Shown here: piece after piece, positions 50,235 to 59,182 of the stretch
Layout of the letters: every line of letters begins with the position of its first letter
Position numbering within the stretch: position 1 is the first letter of the stretch
Source of the DNA: Sinosporangium album
GTDB lineage: Bacteria; Actinomycetota; Actinomycetes; Streptosporangiales; Streptosporangiaceae
NCBI RefSeq assembly: GCF_900100605.1
Contig: NZ_FNCN01000027.1
Span: 1-64,000 of the forward strand
Length of the DNA stretch: 64,000 nucleotides
Reading direction: 5' to 3'
Program-made: the position numbers and the translations under genes
Notes under the pieces: generated by a model
Database searches by the model: none
Seen by the model: the letters and a program-made list of their open reading frames with translations, nothing else
Told to the model about the DNA's origin: nothing

Positions 50235-51613
50235 CGTGTTTCGTCATGGGCCGTGGAGCCGTGGAGCGGTGGAGCCGTGGAGCGGTGGAGCGGTGGAGCG
50301 GTGGAGCGGTGGGCCGTGGAGCTGGGCCGTGGAGCTGTGATGGGGGGCCGTGGTGGGGAGCCGTGGTAGGTGGCGGTGAGCTCTTCGAGGAGAGGGACGA
50401 CCGCGTTCGGGCCGGGCATGGCGAGCATCTCCTCGCGCAGCCGGGCGGCCCCCTCCGCGAAGGAGGGCTCGTCGAGCAGCCGCAGCAGGTGCTCTCGGAC
50501 GGCCGTCCCGGTCGCCTCGGCGCTCGGCAGGGCCAGCCCCGCCCCCTGCTCGGCGATGTTCCGCGCGACCAGCGGATCGTCCAGCAGGGTGCGGGGGAGC
50601 AGCAGTTGGGGCACCCCGTGGAACAGCGTGGTGCAGACCGTTCCGGGGCCGCCGTGGTTGATCATCGCGGCGCAGGTCGGCAGCAGGGCGTGCAAGGGCA
50701 CGAAGCCGGTCACGCGGGCGTTCGGCGGGGCCGTGAACCCGGGAGGGGCGTGCGGCAGTGGGGCCACGATCTCCACGTCGAGGTCGGCCAGCGCGTCGAG
50801 CACGTCGCTGACGGAGACGGCGTGCCTGCCGAGCCGTTCGTCGGCCGACACCCCCATCGTCAGGCACACCCTCGGCCGGTCGGCGGGCTCCCGCAGCCAG
50901 TCGGGCACCACGGCCCGCCCGTTGTAGGGGACGTAGCGCATGGGCACCCGCCGTACGCCGCTGTCGAGGCCGATCGAGCGCGGCATGGGGTCGACGGTGA
51001 AGTGGCCGCGGGTCATGTGCTCGGAGAAGGCGCCGCCGTACGCCGAGATCCGCGCGGCCAGCCATTCGCCCAGGGCGTCCTCGCGCTCGGACGCCGGCTG
51101 CTCGGCGGCGAGCCTGAGGAAGTCCGCGCGCATGCGGCCGTACAGGTCGGCGCTCCACAGCACCCGGCCGTGGGCGGCGCCCGAGGCCGCGGCGGCCACG
51201 GGGGCGGCGTGGGTGCCGGGCTCCCAGAGGACGAGGTCGGGCCTCCAGGCGCGGCACAGGTCCGCCAGGTCGTCGAGCATCGGCTCGTTGACGACCTTCC
51301 ACCACCAGGTGACCACTTCGCGATAACCCCAGCGGACGCGCGACCAGGTAAGGTCGTCGGGCCAGCGGTCGCCCACGTCGAAGAAGCCGGGGTCGTCGTC
51401 CAGCCCTTGGAGCCTGGCCCAGGCGAAACGCCGGTAGAGCGAGTGGTCGCGGCCGACGGGCACGGCGGTGAGGCCGGTGCCCGCGATGGCGTCGATCAAC
51501 TCCGGCTGGCTGGCCACGAGCACCTCGTGGCCCGCGGTCCGCAGCGCCCACGCGAGCGGAACCATCCCCAGGAAATGTGTCTTTTCGGAGTATGTCGCGA
51601 TCAGAACGCGCAC
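50231..51613 (-). CDS. Glycosyltransferase 2 with repeat-encoded C-terminal tail
   Basis: A 460-residue GT-B enzyme of the EryCIII/DesVII group, start MRVLIATYSEKTHFLGMVPL, acceptor region WWWKVVNEPMLDD, and NHGGPGTVCTTLFHGVPQL in the nucleotide-binding half. Its sequence is strongly related to the other three glycosyltransferases here. After the normal end at ELTATYHG, about 40 extra residues rich in Ser, Thr, Pro and His (STAPPLHR units) are encoded by a tandem repeat. GTG 51613 has GGAGGAGAG upstream. It opens the minus-strand operon that continues with the flavoenzyme and glycosyltransferase 1, downstream of a TAGGGG motif. Confidence 0.88.
   Translation of the reverse strand: MRVLIATYSEKTHFLGMVPLAWALRTAGHEVLVASQPELIDAIAGTGLTAVPVGRDHSLYRRFAWARLQGLDDDPGFFDVGDRWPDDLTWSRVRWGYREVVTWWWKVVNEPMLDDLADLCRAWRPDLVLWEPGTHAAPVAAAASGAAHGRVLWSADLYGRMRADFLRLAAEQPASEREDALGEWLAARISAYGGAFSEHMTRGHFTVDPMPRSIGLDSGVRRVPMRYVPYNGRAVVPDWLREPADRPRVCLTMGVSADERLGRHAVSVSDVLDALADLDVEIVAPLPHAPPGFTAPPNARVTGFVPLHALLPTCAAMINHGGPGTVCTTLFHGVPQLLLPRTLLDDPLVARNIAEQGAGLALPSAEATGTAVREHLLRLLDEPSFAEGAARLREEMLAMPGPNAVVPLLEELTATYHGSPPRPPITAPRPSSTAHRSTAPPLHRSTAPPLHGSTAHDETR
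50244..50320. repeat. Tandem repeat in the 3' end of glycosyltransferase 2
   Basis: Eight or more copies of the 8- to 9-base unit CGGTGGAGC / CCGTGGAGC. On the minus strand they encode the STAPPLH tail of the glycosyltransferase, and they end directly before the start of the flavoenzyme gene. Confidence 0.85.
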
Positions 51614-51677
51614 GACTCTCCTCCACGCGCCTTAGGCACCATCCTCCCGGAGGTTAACGAGCGCGCATTGCCCCACC

Positions 51678-51697
51678 AACCCCTAATCGGCCCCCTG
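51678..51697 (-). promoter_or_regulatory. TAGGGG direct-repeat motif, copy 2
   Basis: On the minus strand CAGGGG is followed 12 bases later by TAGGGGTT, the same spacing as copy 1. It lies 65 bases before the glycosyltransferase 2 start and in the divergent region shared with the LmbU-type regulator. Confidence 0.4.
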
Positions 51698-51822
51698 GGA
51701 AAGCCTGTGCGGCGCGTCTAGACGCCGTCTAGAACGTGTCGGGACCCGCCATCGCTCTCCGGGACAGAATCGCTGCGTATCCAGGTCAAGCCGCGGACGG
51801 GGAACGGGGTCGAGTGCTGCAT

Positions 51823-52491
51823 ATGCCGATGAATTCCGGAATACGGCTCGGTAGTCGTCAGACCAATGGAAACAGAGCGCCGGCGTCGGCCGCGCAGGAC
51901 GGCCGGGTGTCCACCAAGGTGCGCGCGATGACCAAGCGCACCAGCCTGTCACTCCCTCCCGGCCTGTCGATCACGGAATGGCGCCACCTGGGGCGGCAGA
52001 TGTTCGTCATCTCCGACTCGTCGGCCTGGTGGCTCGGAGACTGGCTCATCTACGGGGAGACCTACTATCCGGACCGCTACAAGCGGGCCGTTCTGGAGAC
52101 CTCACTCGACTACCAGACGCTGCGCAACTACGCCTGGGTCGCCCGCAAGTTCACGCTGTCCCGACGGCGGGACAAGCTCAGTTTCCAGCACCACGCCGAG
52201 GTCGCCGGACTGCCCGAGGGGGAGCAGGACATCTGGCTGACCCGCGCGGAGCAGGGCGGCTGGTCGCGCAACGAACTGAGGAGGCGGATCAAGTCGGGCC
52301 GGCACGAGGCAGGGAGCGTCGAAAAAGGCTCCCTCATCAAGATGAACATCCTCTCCGAACGCAAGGAGCGGTGGCAGCGGGCGGCCGAGTCGGTGGAGCG
52401 CGACCTGCTCGACTGGATCGTGGAGACCCTGGACGCGGCCGCCCTCGCCGCCGTCGAGGACCAGGTTGACGCGGACGCGGCCGGCCTCTGA
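51823..52491 (+). CDS. LmbU-family transcriptional regulator
   Basis: A 222-residue protein (ATG 51823; ATG 51829 and 51928 are also in frame and the family core begins soon after the last). The core contains [67 protein letters not shown] and [11 protein letters not shown]. These are the landmarks of LmbU, NovE and HrmB, cluster-situated activators of antibiotic pathways with a C-terminal DNA-binding helix-turn-helix. It shares a 209-base region with the divergent glycosyltransferase operon, a likely target. No strong ribosome site marks the start. Confidence 0.85.
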   Translation: MPMNSGIRLGSRQTNGNRAPASAAQDGRVSTKVRAMTKRTSLSLPPGLSITEWRHLGRQMFVISDSSAWWLGDWLIYGETYYPDRYKRAVLETSLDYQTLRNYAWVARKFTLSRRRDKLSFQHHAEVAGLPEGEQDIWLTRAEQGGWSRNELRRRIKSGRHEAGSVEKGSLIKMNILSERKERWQRAAESVERDLLDWIVETLDAAALAAVEDQVDADAAGL

Positions 52492-52505
52492 CGAGAGCCG
52501 CCTTC

Positions 52506-52630
52506 GAGCGGGCCGGCTTCGGAGCGCGGCCGGGTTTCGAACACGGTCGGCTTTGGAGTGCGGTCGGTTTTGGAGCACGGCCGGTTTTGGAGAGGGCCGG
52601 TTTTGGAGCACGGCCGGTTTTCGAGCGCCG
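52506..52630. repeat. Tandem repeat between regulator and aminotransferase genes
   Basis: About seven units of 16-18 bases on the theme GGCCGGTTTTGGAGCAC. It lies in the 218-base gap between the regulator stop and the aminotransferase start, leaving only about 80 bases for a promoter. Confidence 0.85.
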
Positions 52631-52709
52631 CCGCGCGGCGCCCACCCTGCCCCGTGCGGGTGACTCGCCGACCCCGGTTGGGATGAGATCTAGCGAAGGT
52701 GACGAATAC

Positions 52710-53822
52710 ATGACCATTTACGTCTGGGGTTACCTGCGGGAGTACGAGAAGGAGCGGGCCGACATCCTCGACGCCGTCGACAAGGTGTTCGGCTCCGGCC
52801 TGCTGGTGTGGGGGCCGAGCGTCGGCGAGTTCGAACGGGACTTCGCCGCCTACCACGGCGTGCCGCACTGCGCCGCGGTGGACAACGGCACCAACGCGCT
52901 GGTGCTCGCCCTGCGGGCGCTCGGCGTCGGCCCCGGCGACGAGGTCGTCACCGTGTCCAACACGGCGGCGCCGACCGTGATCGCCATCGACACGGTGGGG
53001 GCGACGCCGGTCTTCGTGGACGTCCACCCCGGCACCTACCTGATGGACGTGGCGCAGGTCGAGTCCGTCATCACCGAGCGCACCCGGTGCCTGCTGCCCG
53101 TCCACCTGTACGGCCAGTGCGTCGACATGGCGCCGCTTGAGGCGCTGGCCGCCAAGCACGACCTCGTCATCCTGGAGGACTGCGCCCAATCGCACGGCGC
53201 CCGCCACAAGGGCAGGATCGCCGGCTCGATGGGCCAGGCGGGAGCGTTCTCCTTCTACCCCACCAAGGTGCTCGGGGCGTACGGCCATGGCGGCGCCACC
53301 ATCACCGCCGACCCCGAGATCGACCGCGAACTACGCCGGCTGCGCTACTACGGGATGGAGGAGAGCCGCTACTACGTCGTCCAGACACCGGGGCAGAACA
53401 GCCGCCTGGACGAGGTCCACGCGGAGATCCTCAGGCGCAAGCTCGGCCGGCTCGACGACTACATCGCCGCGCGCCGACTGGCCGCCGACCGCTACGCCGG
53501 GGCCCTCGCCGGCACCGACGTCGTCACGCCGGTGCTCGCGCCCGGAAACGACCACGTGTACTACGTCTACGTGGTGCGCCACCCGCGGCGGGACAAGATC
53601 ATCGAAAGGATGAAGGCGTACGACATCTCGCTGAACATCAGCTACCCGTGGCCGGTGCACACCATGACCGGCTTCGCCCACCTGGGCTACGCCAAGGGGT
53701 CGCTGCCCGTCACCGAAGAGGTGGCCGACGAGATCTTCTCCCTGCCGATGTACCCCTCCGTCCTCGGCGAGGACCAGGAGAAGGTGATCGACGCGCTCCG
53801 CGAGATCCTGGCCACGCTGTGA
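52710..53822 (+). CDS. NDP-sugar 3-aminotransferase (EvaB type, DegT family)
   Basis: A 370-residue PLP enzyme. It starts [20 protein letters not shown], the typical EvaB/MegDII-like N-terminus, with [16 protein letters not shown], the cofactor Asp157 in [14 protein letters not shown] Lys186 in [13 protein letters not shown], and the C-terminal [20 protein letters not shown]. Enzymes with this sequence transfer an amino group to C3 of 3-keto-2-deoxy sugar nucleotides in vancosamine, rubranitrose and kijanose pathways. ATG 52710 has AAGGTG 8 bases upstream. The 2,3-dehydratase gene overlaps its stop (GTGA), so the two act in sequence. Product: a 3-amino deoxysugar nucleotide. Confidence 0.9.
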   Translation: MTIYVWGYLREYEKERADILDAVDKVFGSGLLVWGPSVGEFERDFAAYHGVPHCAAVDNGTNALVLALRALGVGPGDEVVTVSNTAAPTVIAIDTVGATPVFVDVHPGTYLMDVAQVESVITERTRCLLPVHLYGQCVDMAPLEALAAKHDLVILEDCAQSHGARHKGRIAGSMGQAGAFSFYPTKVLGAYGHGGATITADPEIDRELRRLRYYGMEESRYYVVQTPGQNSRLDEVHAEILRRKLGRLDDYIAARRLAADRYAGALAGTDVVTPVLAPGNDHVYYVYVVRHPRRDKIIERMKAYDISLNISYPWPVHTMTGFAHLGYAKGSLPVTEEVADEIFSLPMYPSVLGEDQEKVIDALREILATL

Positions 53823-55204
53823 GGCGCGCCGACTCCGCGGCGCTCCTCACGGCGTCGGCCGCCCGGCGCGGCGGCGCGCTGCCGCCGCAGGGCTTCCAGG
53901 CCTGGTGGGAGGGCCGGAACCGCGCGAACGACGTCGAGGTGGTGCCCATCCCTTTCAAGGAGATGGAGCACTGGCGCTTCGAAGAGCCGAGCGGGAACCT
54001 CGTCCACGACAGCGGCCGCTTCTTCTCCATCGAGGGGCTGCGGGTCGAGCGCGGCGGGGGTGCCGCCACGGCGCACCCCATCATCAACCAGGCCGAGATC
54101 GGCATCCTCGGCATCCTCGTCAAGGAGTTCGACGGCGTCCTGCACTGCCTGATGCAGGCCAAGTTCGAACCCGGCAACGTCAACCTCCGGCAGCTCTCGC
54201 CGACCGTGCAGGCCACCTGGAGCAACTACACGCGCGTGCACGGCGGCGGGAACACCCCCTACGTCGAGTACTTCCGGCAGGCCGGCCGCGACCGGATCCT
54301 CGTCGACGTCCTGCAGTCCGAGCAGGGCGGCTGGTTCTGGCGCAAACGCAACCGGAACATGGTCGTCCTGGTCACCGAGGACATCCCCGTCTACGAGGAC
54401 TACTGCTGGCTCACCCTCGGCCAGGTCATGGACCTCATGCACGTGGAGAACCTGGTGAACATGGACACCAGGACGATCATGGCATGCATGCCCGTCGACC
54501 ATCCCGGGGATCCCGACGACGCGGCGCTCGCCCGGTCCTACGCGAGCGGCGCGGACGAGCACGGCGCCGCCCTGCACCCCCTCGGCGAGATCGTGAGCTG
54601 GTTCACCGACGCCAAGACCCGGTGCGACTGGAAGCCGCGCCTCGTCCCCCTGAACGGTGTCGAAGGCTGGTCGCGCACCGGGGACGAGATCGCCGACGAC
54701 GGCCGCCGGGACTTCCGGATCATCGCGGTCCGGGTCGGGGCGGCGACCCGCGAGGTGGCCACATGGACGCAGCCGCTGCTGGCCACCCGGGAGATCGGCC
54801 AGTCGGCGTTCCTGGCGCGGCCGATCGGCGGCGTGCTGCACTTCCTCGTCCAGGCGAGGCCGGAACCCGGACTGCTGGACGTGCTGGAGATCGCGCCGAC
54901 GGTGCAGCTCCCGCCGACGACCGGCGCGCTGCTCGCCTCCGCCGGCATGCCGTACGTCGAGCAGGCCCTCGGCGACCGCGGAGGGCGGGTGCGGTTCGAC
55001 GCGGTCCTGTCGGAGGAGGGCGGCAGGTTCCACCACGCGCAGACGCGCTACCGCATCGTCGAGGTGGGTGAGGAGTTCCCCGTGCGGGTGCCCGAGGACT
55101 ACTGCTGGATGACGGCCGGCCAACTGATGGAGCTGCTGCGGCACGGCCACTACCTCAATATCGAGGCGCGCAGCCTGGTCACCTGCATCCACAGCATGCG
55201 GTGA
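53819..55204 (+). CDS. NDP-sugar 2,3-dehydratase (EvaA/TylX3 type)
   Basis: A 461-residue enzyme of two related halves: [43 protein letters not shown] and [13 protein letters not shown] in the first, echoed by [26 protein letters not shown] and [13 protein letters not shown] in the second. This duplicated arrangement and length identify the NDP-hexose 2,3-dehydratase family, which removes the 2-hydroxyl to give a 2-deoxy 3-keto sugar nucleotide. GTG 53819 overlaps the aminotransferase stop. It supplies the substrate for the aminotransferase or for a 3-ketoreductase. CalS14-type members accept pentose nucleotides. Confidence 0.92.
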   Translation: MRRADSAALLTASAARRGGALPPQGFQAWWEGRNRANDVEVVPIPFKEMEHWRFEEPSGNLVHDSGRFFSIEGLRVERGGGAATAHPIINQAEIGILGILVKEFDGVLHCLMQAKFEPGNVNLRQLSPTVQATWSNYTRVHGGGNTPYVEYFRQAGRDRILVDVLQSEQGGWFWRKRNRNMVVLVTEDIPVYEDYCWLTLGQVMDLMHVENLVNMDTRTIMACMPVDHPGDPDDAALARSYASGADEHGAALHPLGEIVSWFTDAKTRCDWKPRLVPLNGVEGWSRTGDEIADDGRRDFRIIAVRVGAATREVATWTQPLLATREIGQSAFLARPIGGVLHFLVQARPEPGLLDVLEIAPTVQLPPTTGALLASAGMPYVEQALGDRGGRVRFDAVLSEEGGRFHHAQTRYRIVEVGEEFPVRVPEDYCWMTAGQLMELLRHGHYLNIEARSLVTCIHSMR

Positions 55205-55243
55205 CGGGAGGTCGGCGGTGACGGAAGGTCGGCAGGTGACGGC

Positions 55244-56533
55244 ATGCGCGTCCTGATCGCCACACAGGCCGAGAAGACGCACTTCCTCGGCATGGTCCCG
55301 CTCGCCTGGGCGCTGCGTACGGCGGGCCACGAGGTGCGCGTCGCCAGCCAGCCCGCGCTGGCCGAGGTGATCGCGTCCACGGGCCTGACCGCCGTCCCGG
55401 TGGGCCGGGACCACATGTTCCACCACCTGCTGCGGTCGGCCAAGAGCCTCGGCCTCGACGAGGACCCGGGGTTCGACATGGCCGAGGAGCGCGGCGAGGT
55501 GCTCACCTACGAGCACCTCACGCGGGGCGTCGGCCAGTTCGTCACCTGGTGGTGGAAGGTGGTCAACGAGCCGATGCTCGACGACCTGGTGGGCTTCTGC
55601 CGCACGTGGCGGCCCGACCTGGTGGTGTGGGAGCCGACGACCTTCGCCGGGGCGGTTGCCGCGCAGGCGTGCGGGGCGGCGCACGCGCGCCAGATGTGGG
55701 GCGCGGACCTGTTCGGCCGGATGCGCGGGCTCCACCTGCGGCTGATGGCCGGGCGGGAGCCGGCCGAGCGCCGGGACCCGCTGCGGGAGTGGCTGGCCGC
55801 CGCGGCGGGGAGGTTCGGCGGGGAGTTCGCTGAGGAGCTCACCTGCGGCCAGGCCACGGTCGACCACCTGCCGGGCTCGATCAGGCTGGACACCGGGCTG
55901 CCGCTGCTCCCCATGCGCTATGTGCCCTACAACGGCCGCGCCGTCGTGCCCGCGTGGCTGCGTGAACCGCCGTCGCGGCCGAGGGTCTGCGTGACGCTCG
56001 GAGGCTCGGCGCCGGAGCGGCTGGACGGCCGCGGCCTCGGCGCCCAGGACATGCTCGACTCGATGGCCGGCCTCGACGTCGAGGTCGTGGCGACACTGCC
56101 CGCGCGCGAACGCGCCAAGCTCGCCCGGGTGCCGGACAACGCCAGGATCGTGGAGTTCGCCCCCCTGCACGCGCTGCTCCCGACCTGTACGGCGGTGGCG
56201 CACCACGGCGGCGCCGGGACCTACGCCACGGCCATGCTGTACGGCGTGCCGCAGCTCATCGTGCCGCAGCTGGTCACGGCCCAGTACCTCTTCGACGAGC
56301 GGACGCTGGGGGAGCGGCTGGCGGAGCAGGGGGCCGGCGCCGTGCTGACCGGCGACGTCACCGCCGAGCGCGTCTCGGCGGCGCTCGCGCGCCTGCTGAC
56401 CGGTGGCGAGGCGGGGCAGCAGGCGCGGCGGCTGCGCGCGGAGATGCTGGCGATGCCGGACGTGCACGCGGTGGTCGCGGAGCTGGAGAAGGCCGTCAGC
56501 TCTCGACGCGGGAGGTCTGTATACGGTCCATGA
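55244..56533 (+). CDS. Glycosyltransferase 3, EryCIII/DesVII-like GT-B
   Basis: A 429-residue GT-B enzyme, start MRVLIATQAEKTHFLGMVPL, acceptor region VTWWWKVVNEPMLDDLVGF, RVCVTLGGSAPE, and the nucleotide-binding HHGGAGTYATAMLYGVPQL. The central ERLAEQGAGAVL is followed by a normal C-terminus. ATG 55244 lies 39 bases after the 2,3-dehydratase stop, so it ends the aminotransferase-dehydratase-glycosyltransferase operon. Its last 38 bases overlap the 3' end of the convergent acyl-carrier-protein gene. Confidence 0.88.
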   Translation: MRVLIATQAEKTHFLGMVPLAWALRTAGHEVRVASQPALAEVIASTGLTAVPVGRDHMFHHLLRSAKSLGLDEDPGFDMAEERGEVLTYEHLTRGVGQFVTWWWKVVNEPMLDDLVGFCRTWRPDLVVWEPTTFAGAVAAQACGAAHARQMWGADLFGRMRGLHLRLMAGREPAERRDPLREWLAAAAGRFGGEFAEELTCGQATVDHLPGSIRLDTGLPLLPMRYVPYNGRAVVPAWLREPPSRPRVCVTLGGSAPERLDGRGLGAQDMLDSMAGLDVEVVATLPARERAKLARVPDNARIVEFAPLHALLPTCTAVAHHGGAGTYATAMLYGVPQLIVPQLVTAQYLFDERTLGERLAEQGAGAVLTGDVTAERVSAALARLLTGGEAGQQARRLRAEMLAMPDVHAVVAELEKAVSSRRGRSVYGP

Positions 56534-56771
56534 CGAAGTCCGCCAGATCGTCGAACGACTTGTTCTTGAACGACGGCATGTCCTCCAGCAGCAGCACGCC
56601 GTAGATGTCCTCCAGCGCCAAGACGAGCTGCACCACGGAGAACGAGTCCAGATCGTCCATGTCGGTCGGTTCCGGCAGATCCAGCTCCGGCTCGCTGGCG
56701 GTGAACATCAGGATGGTCATCGCCTGCACCTTGATCTGGGTCAGCAGTTCGGTGCGATCCGTCTCCAGCAT
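56496..56771 (-). CDS. Free-standing acyl carrier protein
   Basis: A 91-residue carrier protein. The phosphopantetheine attachment site is Ser43 in DDLDSFSVVQLVLALED, an LDSF variant of the usual DSL, followed by acidic helix 3 and SFDDLADFVMDRI. It tethers an acyl or aminoacyl group as a thioester. The gene starts 5 bases after the stop of the acetyltransferase gene, so the acetyltransferase may act on or from this carrier. Its 3' end overlaps glycosyltransferase 3 on the other strand. No ketosynthase is near; a role in an acyl side chain or starter unit is inferred. Confidence 0.85.
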   Translation of the reverse strand: MLETDRTELLTQIKVQAMTILMFTASEPELDLPEPTDMDDLDSFSVVQLVLALEDIYGVLLLEDMPSFKNKSFDDLADFVMDRIQTSRVES

Positions 56772-56776
56772 CGCGA

Positions 56777-57304
56777 TCAGTGTCCCTTCCTGTCATCGGT
56801 GGGCCGTGTGATGAGGCGTTCGAGGAACTTGGTGCCGTATTTCAGCCATTGCTCCCGGTGGACGGCCAGGACCGCCGTGTCCGCGGTCGCCCGCTTCTGC
56901 AGGTGCTCGGGGACGTGGGGCTCGGGAGTGATCATCGTTGGCATGGAGCCGAGGCTCTCCGCCAGTTCGCCGCGGGCGCTGAAGTAGGCGCGGTCGACGT
57001 CCCACATGGCGAACGCGGCGTTGATGACCAGGACGGTGGCCTCCAGGCCCAGGCCGTTCTCGGTCCTTTCGGGGTCGGTGAGGACGTCGACCTGCACCCG
57101 GCCGCGCGCGGTGTCCAGGTGGCCGAGCGAGCCGAAGCCGACCACCTCGCCGGTGTCGCGGCGTTCGATCGTGAACTGGGCGTTGACGTCGGTGGGCGGC
57201 TCGCCGCCGGAGAGGCGTTTGTAGGCGGATGCGCGGTCCTCGTCGTCCGCGGGGAGGAGCCGGATCCGCCGGGCCTGCAGATGAGCTGTGAGCATGAGCG
57301 GCAC
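56777..57304 (-). CDS. GNAT-family N-acyltransferase
   Basis: A 175-residue protein. RIRLLPADDEDRASAY is the beta1-alpha1 segment, RDTGEVVGFGSLGHLD the central hairpin, and VDVLTDPERTENGLGLEATV the V-strand and pyrophosphate-binding region of RimJ/RimL-like GNAT enzymes. The usual Q/RxxGxG/A loop is present in altered form (RTENGLGLEA). It would transfer an acyl group from CoA or possibly from the ACP encoded next. GTG 57304 directly abuts the upstream stop codon, ATG 57295 being the alternative. It is the middle gene of the BBE oxidase-GNAT-ACP operon. Confidence 0.75.
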   Translation of the reverse strand: MPLMLTAHLQARRIRLLPADDEDRASAYKRLSGGEPPTDVNAQFTIERRDTGEVVGFGSLGHLDTARGRVQVDVLTDPERTENGLGLEATVLVINAAFAMWDVDRAYFSARGELAESLGSMPTMITPEPHVPEHLQKRATADTAVLAVHREQWLKYGTKFLERLITRPTDDRKGH

Positions 57305-59074
57305 CTAACGTGTCGGGGCTTCGAAGAAACGGCGGGGCGGCACCGGCCTGCCGGTGGTCGCGGGCAGGTCCGGCCGTGAGGCGGATCTGCCGCGGTCGTG
57401 CTCGGCGGTCGAGGGCGCGGCCTTCTGCCGCCCGGGCAGGCGCACGGACAGGGCGTGCCTGAAGACATCGCCGGGGTCGTAGCGGGCCTTGACGTCCTGC
57501 AGACGCGGATAGGCGTCCTTGTAGTAGAGGGTGTGCCAGGGCACGCCCGAGGTGTTCCACTGCGGGTCGGCGAGGTCGAGATCGGGGTAGTTGATGTAGG
57601 ACCCGTCGTTGTGGTCGTTCGGGACGGGCACGCCGCCGGTGTCCCGGTAGACCTCGTGGTACACCCCGCGCACCGAGGCCATCCTCGCGGCGTCCTCAAC
57701 CGGGGACCACCATCCGACGTCGAAGAGCCCGAGCATGATCGAGTCGCGGTGGGGGGCGGCCGTGGCCCGCGGGGCGACGGAGTTGACCCGCCCGCCGTAC
57801 CCGTTCAGGTAGATCGCGGCGCCCGGGTTGTCCGGCCCCTGGGACAGGAACCGGTGGACGGCCGACACCTGCCGGGCCGACCACGGCGCGCGCAGGTAGG
57901 CCGCCTTGGACTTGAACCTGAGGAACGCGCCTCCGGTGGTGGAGTCGAACGCCAGCGTCAGGCGCAGCCACGGCGCCGCGGCGACGTAGTCGAGCGAGGG
58001 CTCCGCGCCGACGCCGTTCTTGATCTCGCCGATGAACCTCGTCAGTCGGCCCTCCGGGTCGGGCTGAGTGCTGTCCACCGTGGCCGACAGGGTGATCGGC
58101 CCGCCCGTGTGGTGGCGCATCATCAGCGAGCTGTCCAGAGGGGAGTCGGCGTCGCGGTTGCGGGCGTACCAGTCGCCGTAGTTGCCGACGAGGTTGAGGA
58201 ACGCCTGCTCGTTCAGGCGGTCCCACGGCCAGCTCACCGACATGACCGCGACCCGGGCCGGCGGCTTCGGCAGCAGGGCCGCCGGATCGGCGCCGGAGGC
58301 GCCGGGGGAGCGCAGCAGATAGCGGGTGACGACGCCGAAGCAGCCGCCTCCGCCGCCGGTGTGCGCCCACCACAGGTCGTGGTGCGGGTCGCCGGGTTCG
58401 CGCGTGGCCGTCACCACCCTGGCGTGGCCGGACCGGTCGACCACCACGACCTCGACGCCGTACAGGTGGTCCACGGAGAGCCCGTGCCTGCGCGACAGCA
58501 TGCCGTATCCGCCGCCGGCGATATGCCCTCCCGCCCCTACGCTCGGGCAGGCGCCTCCGGGAATGGTCACACCCCAGCCCAGATAAAGCGTGCGGTAGGC
58601 CTGGCCCAGAGTCGCGCCGGCCTCCACGGCGAACGCCTTGTATTCAGGGTCGTAATAGACGGCGTTCATTTCGGAGATATCGAGCACGATATTCACGTCG
58701 GCGTTGTCGACGAAATTCTCGAAGCAGTGGCCGCCGCTGCGCACGGCGATCCGCTTGCCCGCCCGGACGGCCTCCGTGACGGCCCGCTCGATCTGCCGGG
58801 CGTTGTGCACCAGGTGCACCGACGCGGGAGAGCCCAGGTAGAGGGCGTTGTAGCCCCTGGTGACGAGCTCCCAGTAGCGAGGGTCGGACGGGGTCACCGC
58901 GGACGCCGCCGGCGTGGGCGGGCACGCCGCCGCGGCGGCCTCGGCCGGTCCGGCGCCCGAAATCATCGCGCCGGCGCCCATTGTCATCCCGCCGGCACCC
59001 GCCGCGGCCATTCCCAGGAAACCGCGTCGCGTTGCGCTGTTCAATGCAGACCTCACACCCTTTCGGGAAATCAA
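57305..59074 (-). CDS. Tat-exported BBE-like FAD oxidase (AknOx/TamL type)
   Basis: A 589-residue berberine-bridge-like oxidase. SATRRGFLGMAAAGAGG is a twin-arginine signal. Bicovalent FAD attachment should use His116 (RSGGHCFENF) and Cys176 (GACPSVGAGGHIAGGGYG), 60 residues apart as in AknOx. LSRRHGLSVDHLYGVEVVVV and SYINYPDLDL complete the signature. AknOx and TamL-type enzymes oxidise sugar or polyketide alcohols late in biosynthesis, outside the membrane or during export. The start is TTG 59074 or GTG 59056. It heads the oxidase-GNAT-ACP operon, divergent from glycosyltransferase 4. The last 60 residues are Arg/Pro rich and probably disordered. Confidence 0.88.
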   Translation of the reverse strand: MISRKGVRSALNSATRRGFLGMAAAGAGGMTMGAGAMISGAGPAEAAAAACPPTPAASAVTPSDPRYWELVTRGYNALYLGSPASVHLVHNARQIERAVTEAVRAGKRIAVRSGGHCFENFVDNADVNIVLDISEMNAVYYDPEYKAFAVEAGATLGQAYRTLYLGWGVTIPGGACPSVGAGGHIAGGGYGMLSRRHGLSVDHLYGVEVVVVDRSGHARVVTATREPGDPHHDLWWAHTGGGGGCFGVVTRYLLRSPGASGADPAALLPKPPARVAVMSVSWPWDRLNEQAFLNLVGNYGDWYARNRDADSPLDSSLMMRHHTGGPITLSATVDSTQPDPEGRLTRFIGEIKNGVGAEPSLDYVAAAPWLRLTLAFDSTTGGAFLRFKSKAAYLRAPWSARQVSAVHRFLSQGPDNPGAAIYLNGYGGRVNSVAPRATAAPHRDSIMLGLFDVGWWSPVEDAARMASVRGVYHEVYRDTGGVPVPNDHNDGSYINYPDLDLADPQWNTSGVPWHTLYYKDAYPRLQDVKARYDPGDVFRHALSVRLPGRQKAAPSTAEHDRGRSASRPDLPATTGRPVPPRRFFEAPTR

Positions 59075-59105
59075 CCGGATCCTACGGAGCAGATCATTCC
59101 GTGTC

Positions 59106-59147
59106 TATAATGGGCGCCCGATGGAAAAACAGGGGTGGATAGGGGTT
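59106..59147. promoter_or_regulatory. TAGGGG motif copy 3 and TATAAT element
   Basis: Between the divergent oxidase and glycosyltransferase 4 genes, CAGGGG (59130) and TAGGGGTT (59140) are direct repeats 10 bases apart, a near match to copies 1 and 2. TATAAT at 59106-59111 is a consensus -10 on the plus strand, and its complement gives TATAGA as a -10 option for the oxidase operon. The motif is 36 bases before the glycosyltransferase start. Confidence 0.4.
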
Positions 59148-59182
59148 TCTTAGCGTTTTCATTTCTGGTGAGAGTGGGAACC

